Source of the DNA: Candidatus Eremiobacterota bacterium
Lineage (GTDB): Bacteria; Vulcanimicrobiota; CADAWZ01; Ess09-12
Direction: 5' to 3'
Assembly (NCBI GenBank): GCA_031082125.1
Contig: JAVHLM010000003.1
Coordinates: 186,001-250,000, forward strand
DNA: 64,000 bases
The notes under the pieces were generated by a model that was given only the letters and a program-made list of their open reading frames with translations, searched no databases and was not told the origin of the DNA. Shown here one piece after another: positions 50,939 through 60,186 of the stretch; position 1 is the stretch's first letter, and each line of letters opens with the position of its first letter. Both the position numbers and the translations under genes were made by a program.

Positions 50939-52419
50939 GCCCTGAGATAATCATAGGCCTGGAAGTCCATGTGGAGCTGCTCACGGAGAGCAAGCTCTTC
51001 TGCGGCTGCTCCACGAAGTTCGGCAATCCCCCCAATACCAATGTCTGCCCCGTGTGCCTGGGCCTGCCGGGAGTCCTTCCGGTGCTTAACCGGAAGGCTG
51101 TCGAACACCTGATCAGGACTGCCTGTGCCCTTTCCTGCACCATTGCCCCGAGGAGCAAGTTTGACAGGAAAAACTATTTTTACCCTGACATGCCCAAGAA
51201 CTTCCAGATATCACAGTATGACCTCCCCCTCGCCACGGCGGGAAAGCTCTCCATCGTGACTGCGGGGGGGGAAAAAACAATCACGATCAAGCGCATTCAT
51301 CTGGAGGAGGATACGGGGAAGTCCGTCCACAAAGGCACCATCGACTGCTCCCTCTCAACTCTTGAGGACTACAACAGGGCTGGCGTGCCTCTCCTTGAAA
51401 TCGTGACGGAGCCTGACATGCGCTCCCCTGAGGAAGCCCATGTCTTTCTTACGGGCCTGAAGGATATCCTCAGGTGGCTCGCCGTAAGCGACTGCAAGAT
51501 GGAGGAAGGAAGCCTCCGATGCGACGCCAACATCTCCCTTTCCCCCGGGGATGGGGTATTGGGGACAAAAACCGAGATTAAGAACCTGAATTCCTTTAAA
51601 TCGGTGAGGGAGGCCCTCGAGCACGAGGCGGCAAGGCAGCAAAAGTGCTTAGCTTCCGGCATCGCCATTGTCCAGGAGACGCGGGGCTGGGACGAAAAAA
51701 AAAGCGTGACCATTCCCATGAGGAGCAAAGAGGCCGAGTATGACTACCGCTATTTCCCTGAGCCCGATCTTCTTCCGCTGGAGCCCGGTGCCCAATGGAT
51801 CAGGGAGTTCAGGGAGGCTCTCCCTGAACTCCCTGCGGAAAAGCGTGAGCGCTTTGTGCGGGACTACCGCATTCCCTCCTATGACAGCTCCGTGCTCACG
51901 TCCTCACCGGCAATGGCCGATTTTTTTGAAGCGACCGTCAGGTGCGGCGCCTCTCCCAAGGCGGGGAGCAACTGGCTCATGGGAGACATAAGCCGGATCC
52001 TCAATGATAAATCCCTCTCCCTTGATGAGACGCCACTGACGCCGGGGCGCCTCGCAGGGATGATCGATCTTGTCGAGAAGGGAACGGTGAGCGGAAAGAC
52101 CGCCAAGTCCCTCATTGAGGAGATGCTCGCCACGGGGAAAGACCCCCTTGAGATAGTGAAGGAGCGGGGACTGACTCAGATATCGGGCGAGGACGCCATT
52201 CAGGCCCTGGTGATAGAGGTGGCACAAGCCAATACCGAGGCGATGCACTCGCTGAGGAAAGGGAATGAGAAGGTGCGGGGATTCCTTGTGGGACAGGTGA
52301 TGAAAGCGAGCAAGGGCAGGGCTAATCCCTCAATGGTGAACAAGGTCCTTGACGGACTCCTCGGGGCCCTCCCTCTTCCGGAAGCCCGACAGGATGAAGA
52401 TGACCATATAAGGGGGTAG
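50935..52419 (+). CDS. gatB: Aspartyl/glutamyl-tRNA amidotransferase subunit B
   Basis: Kinase and transamidase subunit that binds the mischarged tRNA. 494 residues from the ATG at 50935, which overlaps the gatA stop (ATGA), with AAGGAGAG upstream. Conserved IGLEVHVELLTESKLFCGCS, NTNVCPVCLGLPG, NRKAVEHLIRTACAL, FDRKNYFYPDMPKNFQISQYD, and the C-terminal YqeY-like tail VGQVMKASKGRANPSMVNKVL. The much longer frame starting at 50623 is inside gatA and not used. Confidence 0.97.
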   Translation: MSPEIIIGLEVHVELLTESKLFCGCSTKFGNPPNTNVCPVCLGLPGVLPVLNRKAVEHLIRTACALSCTIAPRSKFDRKNYFYPDMPKNFQISQYDLPLATAGKLSIVTAGGEKTITIKRIHLEEDTGKSVHKGTIDCSLSTLEDYNRAGVPLLEIVTEPDMRSPEEAHVFLTGLKDILRWLAVSDCKMEEGSLRCDANISLSPGDGVLGTKTEIKNLNSFKSVREALEHEAARQQKCLASGIAIVQETRGWDEKKSVTIPMRSKEAEYDYRYFPEPDLLPLEPGAQWIREFREALPELPAEKRERFVRDYRIPSYDSSVLTSSPAMADFFEATVRCGASPKAGSNWLMGDISRILNDKSLSLDETPLTPGRLAGMIDLVEKGTVSGKTAKSLIEEMLATGKDPLEIVKERGLTQISGEDAIQALVIEVAQANTEAMHSLRKGNEKVRGFLVGQVMKASKGRANPSMVNKVLDGLLGALPLPEARQDEDDHIRG

Positions 52420-52424
52420 CTCCC

Positions 52425-54356
52425 ATGAAAGAAGATGCCTTTGACAATATCCCGCTCGACGAAGCCATTGAAAGATGGATTTCAGAGGTTGATTTCAGAA
52501 AAGCCGCGCCATTGAAGTCCCCACAGGCGATAGCCGTTGAAAAGTCCATCGGCAGAGTCACGGCAGAGCCTGTTCTCGCACGGATATCGGCTCCCTATTA
52601 TTACTCATCGGTGTGCGACGGCATATGCGTAAAATCATCCGACACCGTCACCGCGAGCGCAGACGCTCCAATCCGCCTCAAGATCGGGAAGGATGCCTAT
52701 TTCGTGGACACGGGAAGCGCAATGCCGACAGAGTTTGACGCGGTGCTCTCCATCAAGGACGCGCAGCTTCAGTCACTTGAGGAGCTCATCATTGAGGGCC
52801 CCATCACGCCTTGGCGCAATGTGCGGCCCATCGGCGAGGATATGACGGTGCAGGAGGTCATCCTGGGCGCTCATAAGCCCATATCACCGCTTGACATAGG
52901 AGCCCTCAGGGCGGGAGGAGTCTGCGAGGTCCTCGTCAGGAAAAAGCCCAGGGCCGCCATCATCCCCGTGGGAGGCAACCTGATACCTCCCGGAGAAGAG
53001 CCGGCAGTGGGGAAATGCATCGATTACAAGTCACCGATGCTCCTCCACCTTATTGAAAACTCCCTTGGTGACGGGAAAATAACGGGCTTCGTGGCAGAGC
53101 GGATGGAGGACATCAAGAACCTCTTCAGGAAAGGACTCGAGAAGATCGACCTGATTTTCATCATCAGCGGCCCCTCATGGGGCACAGCCCTCATCAAGAA
53201 GTTACTCATTGAGATTGGCGAGCTCATCATAGGGAGCGTCACCATCAACCCAGGTTCGTCCATCTGCCTGGGAATCATAGACGGAAAGCCGGTGATTGCC
53301 CTCCCGGAGCATCCCGTCTCCATCTACCTGGGATACACGCTCTTCGGCAAGCCCGTGATCCACAAGATGCTCGGCCTCGATCATGAGATGCCCCACAGAA
53401 TCATAGCGAGCCTTGGCCGCGGAATCGAATCAAAAAAAGATTATGATGAATTCATAAGGGTGAACCTCGGGGAAGTGAACGGCACCATAGTCGCTCTTCC
53501 TATCTCAAAGGGCGATGCCGTCGTAATGTCCCTCGTGAAAGCCGACGGAATGCTCAGGGTGCCCTCAAAGTGCGAGAGGAAAGAGCCGGGCGATGAAGTG
53601 GAGATTGAGCTTATGCCCCAGGTGAAGGACATCAGGAAAAACATCCTCATGACAGGAAGCTATGACATATGCATTGATGTGTTGAAAAACCAGATAGAGA
53701 AAAACTTTCCCGGCCTCGGCCTTCACTCGGTGAACGTGGGAAGCCGGGAAGGGCTTGCCTCCCTCTCGAGAGATCTGGCCCACCTGTGCGGGATCCACGC
53801 ATTCGACGAGCATTCGGGGACTTATAACGTTCCCCTGGTCAAGGAATTTTTCCCCCAGACCCCTCTCGTGCTGGTAAACCTTTTTCAGCGCAAGATAGGC
53901 CTTCTCACGCGGAAAGGCAATCCCAAGAAGATCAGGGGCCTTCAGGATATCGCGCTGCCCCACGTGACCTTTGTCAGCAGGCAGAAAGGCTCGGGCACGA
54001 GAGCCATCCTGGATTATCACTGTGCACAGCACGCCATTCCAAGGGAAAAAATCCGTTTTTACGAATCGGAGGCAAAAACCCCTATCTCGCTTGCCTCAAT
54101 CATCGCAAGCGGCCTGGCCGACGCGGGCCTCGGAATTCTGCCCGCCGCCAAGGCCTTCAAGCTTGATTTCATCCCCCTTTTCCTGGAATCCTTTGATCTG
54201 GTCTTTCTGAAGCCCTTTCTGAACACTTTCGTCACCCAGATACTGCTGGAAGTGATCAACGGCACCTCATTCAGGAGCGAGCTGGAGCACTGGGGTGGCT
54301 ACGACCTTTCCAGCACGGGGAAAGTCACCTTCGAGCAGGGAGGGTGCAGGCTCTGA
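52425..54356 (+). CDS. MoeA-like molybdopterin domain fused to a periplasmic-binding-like domain, motifs degenerate
   Basis: 643 residues. Residues about 1-400 follow the MoeA plan (KAAPLKSPQAIAVEKSIGRVTAEPV; WRNVRPIGEDM; ISPLDIGALRAGGVCEVLVRKKPRAAIIPVGGNL). The functional signatures are altered: where MoeA has SGGxSxG this has ISGPSWGTAL, and where it has LPGNPVS this has LPEHPVS. Residues about 410-643 are a PBP-like domain (PF12727 type: RKGSGTRAILDYHC, SGLADAGLGILPAAKAF). Such MoeA-PBP fusions are known in archaea and bacteria. With the changed motifs it may be a sensor or a molybdate-insertion homologue of altered use. No other moco genes are near. Confidence 0.75.
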   Translation: MKEDAFDNIPLDEAIERWISEVDFRKAAPLKSPQAIAVEKSIGRVTAEPVLARISAPYYYSSVCDGICVKSSDTVTASADAPIRLKIGKDAYFVDTGSAMPTEFDAVLSIKDAQLQSLEELIIEGPITPWRNVRPIGEDMTVQEVILGAHKPISPLDIGALRAGGVCEVLVRKKPRAAIIPVGGNLIPPGEEPAVGKCIDYKSPMLLHLIENSLGDGKITGFVAERMEDIKNLFRKGLEKIDLIFIISGPSWGTALIKKLLIEIGELIIGSVTINPGSSICLGIIDGKPVIALPEHPVSIYLGYTLFGKPVIHKMLGLDHEMPHRIIASLGRGIESKKDYDEFIRVNLGEVNGTIVALPISKGDAVVMSLVKADGMLRVPSKCERKEPGDEVEIELMPQVKDIRKNILMTGSYDICIDVLKNQIEKNFPGLGLHSVNVGSREGLASLSRDLAHLCGIHAFDEHSGTYNVPLVKEFFPQTPLVLVNLFQRKIGLLTRKGNPKKIRGLQDIALPHVTFVSRQKGSGTRAILDYHCAQHAIPREKIRFYESEAKTPISLASIIASGLADAGLGILPAAKAFKLDFIPLFLESFDLVFLKPFLNTFVTQILLEVINGTSFRSELEHWGGYDLSSTGKVTFEQGGCRL

Positions 54357-54443
54357 CAGGAAGTGGAAAGCCCCCCCCGTGAAGGAATTCCCCAAAAAAA
54401 ATTGAATAGGTAGAGAGAACACGATGAATAGAGGTGCATAGGC

Positions 54444-54704
54444 ATGTCTCTCAGGATACCGAAAGAGCGAAGAGATGTCATAATTTTCTCAAGAAACCAC
54501 AAAATTGAAGGTGAAATCTATCTCCTCATGGACTCCAGGATCTCAGATGAGCTGAATGTGCGCATAAGGGAATTCATCCCTGTCACCAACGCGAAAATAT
54601 ACTCACTCAACGGTGACAGCCTTCTTTACAGTGCCGATTTTCTCTCGGTGAACAAGCATTCCATTGACATGGTCATCACGCACCCGGGCGGAAAAATGGT
54701 GTAA
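54444..54704 (+). CDS. Small conserved-looking protein of unknown function
   Basis: 86 residues, no signal peptide and no Cys. It reads as a beta-rich domain: HKIEGEIYLLMDSRISDELN, FIPVTNAKIYSLNGDSLLYSADFLSVNKHSIDMV. The pattern resembles small proteins classed under DUF6812, but I am not sure. GAGGTG lies upstream of the ATG. It stands between the MoeA-like gene and a DUF2993 gene. Function unknown. Confidence 0.55.
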   Translation: MSLRIPKERRDVIIFSRNHKIEGEIYLLMDSRISDELNVRIREFIPVTNAKIYSLNGDSLLYSADFLSVNKHSIDMVITHPGGKMV

Positions 54705-54731
54705 AACGTCTTTTCTGGTCTCTTCTTCCTT

Positions 54732-54758
54732 GAAAATCCGCTTCCTTGCCGGATTTTC
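54732..54758. other. Hairpin between the small protein and the DUF2993 gene
   Basis: GAAAATCCG / CGGATTTTC, perfect 9-bp stem with a 9-base loop. No T-run follows on the plus strand, so a true terminator is doubtful. Confidence 0.35.
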
Positions 54759-54797
54759 CGATGGACTCCGATAGAAAGGGAATGAGAAGGGGCACCT

Positions 54798-55454
54798 ATG
54801 AAAGAAAAACTCTGCGACCTCGTCAAGGAAATTGTGCTTTCCAAAGCAACTTTTGAGCTTCGCGACAAGGCTCCCGCCAAGGGAATGGATGCGGTCATTA
54901 AAATTGAGAGCCTCGCGATAAATAATCCCCATTTTCTAGGATTTGTCATAGACAACCTCTCCCTCGTGCTCCAGGATTTCACGCCGGGGGCCCGGGAACC
55001 GCAGGAGAGGAGTTTTTCCCGGGTAGCCGTCGAGAGTCTCGCGATAACAATTCCCCAGCAGTGGGTGAACGACGAGATCGAGAAGCAGGAGCAGTCCCTG
55101 GCGGAAAAAGACCTCACTGACATGGCCATCTCTTTTCTTCCCGGGAAAATAGTGGTGCGGGGGGCTGTCAAGAAAGGGGCTTCATTCCCTTTCTCAGTGG
55201 AAATCAAGACAGGAGTGCAGGAAAACAAGCTCATGGCCAAGCTTGCGCAATTCAACCTCATGGAAATACTGCCGCTCCCCGCGTTCATCCAGAACTTTCT
55301 CATCGATCTCTTCAAGGAAAAAATCAGAAGCCGTTTCGTGGACATCAAGAACCATCTCTTTCTGATAGACGTCGTTTCCGCGATCCCCTTTCCCCTTGAC
55401 ATTGCCATAAAAAGCTTCCGCGTGGAAAAAGATTACCTTATCCTGGAAGCCTGA
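54798..55454 (+). CDS. DUF2993-family (LmeA-like) protein
   Basis: 218 residues. The sequence matches the DUF2993 plan: an N-terminal amphipathic region (MKEKLCDLVKEIVLSKATF), repeated beta-strand motifs (AVIKIESLAINNP, VESLAITIPQQWVNDEIEKQ), and KIVVRGAVKKG then KSFRVEKDYLILEA at the end, as in lipid-binding DUF2993 proteins of actinobacteria and cyanobacteria. No signal peptide is visible, unlike many members. Role likely in lipid handling; not proved. Confidence 0.6.
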   Translation: MKEKLCDLVKEIVLSKATFELRDKAPAKGMDAVIKIESLAINNPHFLGFVIDNLSLVLQDFTPGAREPQERSFSRVAVESLAITIPQQWVNDEIEKQEQSLAEKDLTDMAISFLPGKIVVRGAVKKGASFPFSVEIKTGVQENKLMAKLAQFNLMEILPLPAFIQNFLIDLFKEKIRSRFVDIKNHLFLIDVVSAIPFPLDIAIKSFRVEKDYLILEA

Positions 55455-55511
55455 CCACCGGCCGCCTGTCATCACTGTGCCGTACTGCATAAGGGAGCCC
55501 CCCTCCGAGGT

Positions 55512-55540
55512 TTGACAAAGATTTGAAATGGGCATATAAT
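55512..55540 (+). promoter_or_regulatory. Consensus sigma-70 promoter before hpt
   Basis: TTGACA (55512-55517), 17-base spacer, TATAAT (55535-55540). Both hexamers match the consensus fully. Transcription would start near 55547, 32 bases before the hpt ATG, and serve the hpt to purA string. Confidence 0.85.
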
Positions 55541-55578
55541 AGTAGAGTTTTCCAGAAGGTACACCCCGGAGCGCCGCA

Positions 55579-56127
55579 ATGAGGGAAGAAGTAGCGCATA
55601 TTCTTTTTTCCACCGAGGATATCCAGAAAAAAATCAAGGAGCTCGGAGCAAGGATATCATCGGACTACCAGGGCAAGAATCTTATCCTGATAGGGGTGCT
55701 GAAAGGCGCAATGTTCTTCATGGCAGATCTGATGAGGCAGGTGAGCATTCCCGTCATCATAGACTTCATCGGGATATCGAGCTACGGAGAGTCTTCCAAG
55801 AGTTCCGGCGCCGTGCGCATCATCAAGGATATCGAGGAAAACATTGACAACAAGCCGGTCCTCGTCGTGGAGGATATTGTTGACACGGGGCTCACCATGA
55901 ATTATCTTCTCAAGACCCTAAGGCTTCGGAAGCCCTCCAGCATAAAAATATGTGTCCTTATCGACAAGAAGGGGAGAAGGATGCAGAACATCCCACTCGA
56001 TTACGTGGGCTTTGAGGTGGAAAACCAGCACGTGGTGGGATTTGGCCTTGATTACAGGGATCGGTACCGCCACCTCCCTTACCTGTGCACTCTGAAAGAG
56101 TCCCTCCCTCAGGTCAGGATTCCATGA
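55579..56127 (+). CDS. hpt: Hypoxanthine phosphoribosyltransferase
   Basis: Salvages hypoxanthine and guanine with PRPP. 182 residues. VLKGAMFFMADLMRQ (PPi loop), DFIGISSYGESSKSSG (flexible loop Ser-Tyr), VLVVEDIVDTGLTMNYLL (PRPP motif), and a C-terminal DYVGFEVENQHVVGFGLDYRDRYRHLPYL typical of HPRT. Directly behind a consensus promoter. With purA at the end of the same string it forms a purine supply unit. Confidence 0.97.
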   Translation: MREEVAHILFSTEDIQKKIKELGARISSDYQGKNLILIGVLKGAMFFMADLMRQVSIPVIIDFIGISSYGESSKSSGAVRIIKDIEENIDNKPVLVVEDIVDTGLTMNYLLKTLRLRKPSSIKICVLIDKKGRRMQNIPLDYVGFEVENQHVVGFGLDYRDRYRHLPYLCTLKESLPQVRIP

Positions 56128-56237
56128 GGATCAGAAAGCGCAGGAGCCGGTGAGTACCGACGGAGAAAAGAAATGGGGCATGGAACAGGCCGTCCCCAAG
56201 AAGCGGGCGAGGAGAGACTTCTCCAAAGGAGGCAGCA

Positions 56238-56945
56238 ATGAGCAGCCAGATCTGGCAGTTATATAGAATTCAGCTGATTGACAACCAGATTGCCGATATG
56301 GCGAAAAAAATTGAAAATCTCACCAGGGGGGAAGAGCTTCTCGAAGAGCTGGGAAGCCTGGAAAAGTCCCTGGAAGAGATGAAGCAGGAGCTGAAGAAAA
56401 GGCAGACCACTTACAAGGACAAGGACCTTGAATGCAAGAAGTACATCAGCCAGAAGGAGGGCTTCGAAAAGAAGCTTTACAGCGGCCAGATCGCAAGCCA
56501 TAAAGAACTTGAGAGCTGGCAGGCCGAGGTGCAGAACCTGAAAAAGAAGCAGAGTGATCTCGATGATGAGCTGCTTGCCATGCTTGATGAGCTCGATGAG
56601 AGGGAGAAGAGCATAGGCGAGCAGGAGGCCCTGCTCGGGGAGAAAAAAGCGGAACACCAGAGGGCCGGCGAAACTTACCAGGAGAGGCTCGATGCCCTTA
56701 ACGCCGAGGTGGAGAGCCTGAAACAGAAAAGGGAGAAGATGGAGCAGACCGTGGAGAAATCCCTGATCAAGCAGTTTACCGAGCTCCAGGAGCAGCGCGA
56801 GGGAATAGCCGTCGTGAAGGTCCTCAAAGGGATATGCGGAGGGTGCTATATGAACCTCCCTGAAACGTCCCTTAAACGGATACAGGCCAGAGATTTAGAA
56901 TTCTGCAGCAACTGCGGAAGGATTTTATTCGCTGATGGCGAATGA
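56238..56945 (+). CDS. Coiled-coil protein with C-terminal C4 zinc ribbon (CT398/CdsZ-like)
   Basis: 235 residues. About 5-185 is a long antiparallel coiled coil, high in Glu, Lys and Leu. The C-terminus has a zinc ribbon, GICGGCYMNLPE ... EFCSNCGRIL (two CxxC pairs). The same arrangement is found in the CT398 family of bacteria. Some members bind transcription or secretion machinery; the general role is unclear. GGAGGCAGC precedes the ATG. Confidence 0.8.
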   Translation: MSSQIWQLYRIQLIDNQIADMAKKIENLTRGEELLEELGSLEKSLEEMKQELKKRQTTYKDKDLECKKYISQKEGFEKKLYSGQIASHKELESWQAEVQNLKKKQSDLDDELLAMLDELDEREKSIGEQEALLGEKKAEHQRAGETYQERLDALNAEVESLKQKREKMEQTVEKSLIKQFTELQEQREGIAVVKVLKGICGGCYMNLPETSLKRIQARDLEFCSNCGRILFADGE

Positions 56946-57027
56946 GGAAAATTCGTGAAAAAGCTCTCATCATAATGAACCCTGCCGATACTCCAGGGGG
57001 AGAGAGCACTTCAGAAAGGAGCCGCAC

Positions 57028-57315
57028 ATGCCCTACAGACCATGTGTATACCGACAGTCCCAGCTGGGAATTTTTCAGTGCGAAAAGCATTATTATCAGC
57101 ACGCCCATCCCAGCATGTATGATGAGCTCTATGAGTTCTGCATCGCCAATGTCCCTGACCGGTTCTGTCCTCATATAGACTTCGGATTCAACCTTGAAGG
57201 CGAGCCCAAGATTTTCATCAACTGTACCCACACCTACAAGGCCAGGCCCGTGAGAAGCTTCAAGGAATGTGAGGACTGCGATTTCCCTGACAAGGAAGGC
57301 TCATCCCTCGGATAG
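57028..57315 (+). CDS. Small Cys/His-rich protein of unknown function
   Basis: 95 residues with seven Cys and five His (Cys6, 18, 38, 47, 66, 82, 85). GAAAGGAG precedes the ATG, which argues that it is real. Cys-x2-Cys in FKECEDCDF and the many His suggest metal binding, without a clear fold match. It stands between the zinc-ribbon protein and the FAD enzyme on the hpt transcript. Function unknown. Confidence 0.6.
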   Translation: MPYRPCVYRQSQLGIFQCEKHYYQHAHPSMYDELYEFCIANVPDRFCPHIDFGFNLEGEPKIFINCTHTYKARPVRSFKECEDCDFPDKEGSSLG

Positions 57316-57388
57316 GCAGTCCCTGCGGGGATAGAATAATAGTGAGAAGGATTGTACAGACTGCCAGAGTTCTCATGTAACCCAATGG

Positions 57389-57420
57389 TACCCACGGCGA
57401 GAACCCGTTCGCTGTGGGTA
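57389..57420. other. Strong hairpin upstream of the FAD enzyme gene
   Basis: TACCCACGGCGA with TCGCTGTGGGTA (12 bp, one G-U), loop of 8. It ends 31 bases before the TTG start. There is no clear U-run, so attenuation or mRNA stability is as likely as termination. Confidence 0.5.
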
Positions 57421-57451
57421 TTTACTATCTCCACCCGAGGAGGCGAAGCCA

Positions 57452-58867
57452 TTGTCCCATAAGGCATCACCAAAGAAAAACACCTTTGACGTCATCATCA
57501 TAGGTGCAGGACCTGCAGGTCTTTTTGCCGCCATAGAGCTCTCGAGATTCTCATCCTTCGACATACTGCTGATAGACAAGGGAAAAAACATCGAGAAACG
57601 GAAATGCCCTTCCCAGATCTCTGGGAAAAACTGCATGAAATGCAAACCCTGCAGTCTTCTTTTCGGGTGGGGAGGATCCGGCGCCTTCTCGGACGGGAAG
57701 CTCACCCTTACCTCGGAAGTAGGGGGAACCCTCTCGAACTATACCTCTCCAGCAGAACTGGAGAAGCTCACCACCTATGTGGACAATCTTTACCTCAGTT
57801 ATGGCGCTCCGCGGGAGCTCTATGACGCCGATGATGACTACCTCAAGAGCATTCACAGGAAGGCAGTGCTGGCTCACCTCCTCTTCATCCCTTACAAGAT
57901 CAGGCACCTGGGGACCGACAAGTGCCTTGAGGTGGTCAAGGCCATAAGGGACGACCTTGACGAAAAAATCACGATCCTTACCGAGAAAGAGGTAAAGACC
58001 ATCATCGTGAAAAACTCCCAGGCTGTCGGCATCAGGCTTGCGAGCGGTGAGGAGTTCAGGGCAAACTACGTGGTGGTGGCCCCCGGACGGCAGGGTGCCG
58101 AGTGGCTCACGGGGGAAGCGCACCGCCTCAATATCAAGACCCTTATCAACCCCGTGGACCTGGGGGTGAGAGTGGAGGTGCCCGCAGAGGTGGCAGAGCC
58201 CCTCACAAAAAACATCTACGAGTCCAAGTTCCTTTTCTATTCAAAAACTTTTGACGACAAGGTGAGAACTTTCTGCATGTGCCCCTATGGCGAGGTAGTC
58301 ACCGAGTATAGCGACGGGATCCTCACGGTAAACGGCCACAGTTACAAGGAGAAGAAAACCGACAACACAAATTTTGCGCTTCTTGTGAGCAAGACCTTCA
58401 CGGAGCCTTTCAAGGACCCCATCTCGTACGGGCAATATATCTCGCGCCTCGCGAACCTTCTCTCCGGCGGCGTGATGATCCAGCGCCTCGGCGACCTTGA
58501 AACAGGGCGGCGCTCCACCGTTGAGCGGATCCAGAAATCCATTCTCAAGCCCACCCTCAAGAGTGCCACGCCGGGGGACCTGAGCCTGGTGCTCCCCTAC
58601 CGCTACCTCTCGAGCCTCATTGACATGCTGAAGGCCCTGGATGTGGTGGCTCCAGGCATATATTCGAAATACACCCTCCTCTATGGGGTAGAGGTCAAGT
58701 TCTATTCCTCAAGGATTGAAGTGAATGACCGACTGGAAACAAAGATTCAGAACTTCTTCGTGGCGGGAGACGGCGCAGGGATAACAAGGGGCCTGCTCCA
58801 GGCATCCATATCGGGTGTCCTTGTGGCAAGGGAGCTCATGGCCCGGGAAGGGATGAAAGGAGAGTAG
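57452..58867 (+). CDS. FAD-dependent dehydrogenase, COG2509 type
   Basis: 471 residues. N-terminal FAD Rossmann GAGPAGLFAAIELSR with the adenine-binding Asp/Lys region (LLIDKGKNIEKRKCP), a CxxC pair (CMKCKPC) and LFGWGGSGAFSDGKL, then VVVAPGRQGAEWL and, at the C-terminus, FFVAGDGAGITRGLLQASISGVLVAREL, the second FAD motif of the COG2509 family. The start is TTG at 57452, supported by GAGGAGG 8 bases upstream. Substrate unknown. Confidence 0.85.
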   Translation: MSHKASPKKNTFDVIIIGAGPAGLFAAIELSRFSSFDILLIDKGKNIEKRKCPSQISGKNCMKCKPCSLLFGWGGSGAFSDGKLTLTSEVGGTLSNYTSPAELEKLTTYVDNLYLSYGAPRELYDADDDYLKSIHRKAVLAHLLFIPYKIRHLGTDKCLEVVKAIRDDLDEKITILTEKEVKTIIVKNSQAVGIRLASGEEFRANYVVVAPGRQGAEWLTGEAHRLNIKTLINPVDLGVRVEVPAEVAEPLTKNIYESKFLFYSKTFDDKVRTFCMCPYGEVVTEYSDGILTVNGHSYKEKKTDNTNFALLVSKTFTEPFKDPISYGQYISRLANLLSGGVMIQRLGDLETGRRSTVERIQKSILKPTLKSATPGDLSLVLPYRYLSSLIDMLKALDVVAPGIYSKYTLLYGVEVKFYSSRIEVNDRLETKIQNFFVAGDGAGITRGLLQASISGVLVARELMAREGMKGE

Positions 58868-58890
58868 CCGGATCTCATCCGGGAGACATT

Positions 58891-60186
58891 ATGAAAAAAC
58901 CATCGGTATGCGTAATCGTAGGAGCACAATGGGGAGACGAGGGAAAAGGGAAGATAACCCATTACCTTGCAGACCATGCCCACCTTGTCGCACGGTTCGG
59001 CGGAGGGAACAACGCCGGGCACACCATAAGCTTCGGAGGAGAAAAATTCAAGCTCCACCACGTGCCGTCAGGGATTTTCTTCCAAGACAAGCTCTGTATC
59101 CTGGGCAATGGAATGGTCATCGATCCCCAGGTCCTCACTGAAGAGCTTGAAGGGCTGAGAAAACGGGGCATCGGAGGGGAGAACATCCGCATCTCCGACC
59201 GCGCCCATATCATCATGCCTTACCACCGTTATATTGACAGGAAGCAGGAAGAGACAAGGGGAAAACACATGCTGGGCACCACGGGGAGGGGCATCGGCCC
59301 TGCCTATACCGATAAGGTTGCCAGGTCGGGTATAAGGGCTTCTGATCTTCTTGACAGTGAGCTCTTCATGGAAAAAATCATCATCAACCTTAAGGAGAAA
59401 GAAGCGCTGCTTGAAGGAAGCGGTCTCACGGCAGAGGGAATCATTGCACAGTATGAGCCGTACATAGAAGCTATGAAGTCCTCCATTACCGACACCTCTC
59501 TCATTCTCTACGAGGCTATCAAGAAAGGGAAGAAAATATTGATGGAAGGCGCCCAGGGAGCCCTCCTGGACCTTGACTTCGGCACTTATCCCTTTATCAC
59601 TTCCTCAAATGCCATTGCCGGAAACGCCTCTGTGGGCGCTGGAATCCCCCCCTGGAGCATCTCGCAGGTCGTAGGCATCTCAAAGGCTTATACAACCCGC
59701 GTGGGGACGGGTCCCTTTCCCACCGAGCTGAATGATGATAACGGCGGGCACCTGCTGAAGGTGGGCGCCGAATACGGCACCACGACGGGAAGGGCACGTC
59801 GGTGCGGGTGGCTTGACGCGGTGATTCTCAGGTTCGCAGTGCGGATAAACGGCATCACGGAGCTGGCCCTTACCAAGCTCGATGTGCTCAGCGGAATAGA
59901 TCCTCTCAATATTGCCGTGGCATACCGGCACAGGGGTAAGCGCCTGGAGAACTTTCCCGCCGACATGAAGGTCCTCGCCGAATGTGAGCCCGAGTATATC
60001 CAGATGAAAGGATGGACCGGCGATATAAGCGGCGTCCGTGAGATCGCCGCGCTCCCCCAGGCAGCCCGTGATTACATGAAAAAGATCGAGGAACTGCTTG
60101 AAGTCCCCGTCACCATTGTATCGGTAGGAGCCGACAGGGATCAGACAATCGTAGCACCTTTCAGTCTGCTTTCTGTAAGTTCCTGA
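58891..60186 (+). CDS. purA: Adenylosuccinate synthetase
   Basis: Converts IMP, Asp and GTP to adenylosuccinate, the first AMP-specific step. 431 residues with VGAQWGDEGKGKITHYLAD (P-loop), ARFGGGNNAGHTI, GTTGRGIGPAYTDKVARSGIR, ILMEGAQGALLDLDFGTYPFITSSNA, and the GTP-site region KLDVLSG. Normal length. It is the last gene of the hpt string and its 3' end overlaps the convergent archaemetzincin-like gene by 26 bases. Confidence 0.97.
   Translation: MKKPSVCVIVGAQWGDEGKGKITHYLADHAHLVARFGGGNNAGHTISFGGEKFKLHHVPSGIFFQDKLCILGNGMVIDPQVLTEELEGLRKRGIGGENIRISDRAHIIMPYHRYIDRKQEETRGKHMLGTTGRGIGPAYTDKVARSGIRASDLLDSELFMEKIIINLKEKEALLEGSGLTAEGIIAQYEPYIEAMKSSITDTSLILYEAIKKGKKILMEGAQGALLDLDFGTYPFITSSNAIAGNASVGAGIPPWSISQVVGISKAYTTRVGTGPFPTELNDDNGGHLLKVGAEYGTTTGRARRCGWLDAVILRFAVRINGITELALTKLDVLSGIDPLNIAVAYRHRGKRLENFPADMKVLAECEPEYIQMKGWTGDISGVREIAALPQAARDYMKKIEELLEVPVTIVSVGADRDQTIVAPFSLLSVSS

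Noticed and set aside
56172-56241. 22-codon frame ending in ATGA overlap with the zinc-ribbon coiled-coil gene
   Set aside because: Weak ribosome site and low-complexity composition; probably chance.
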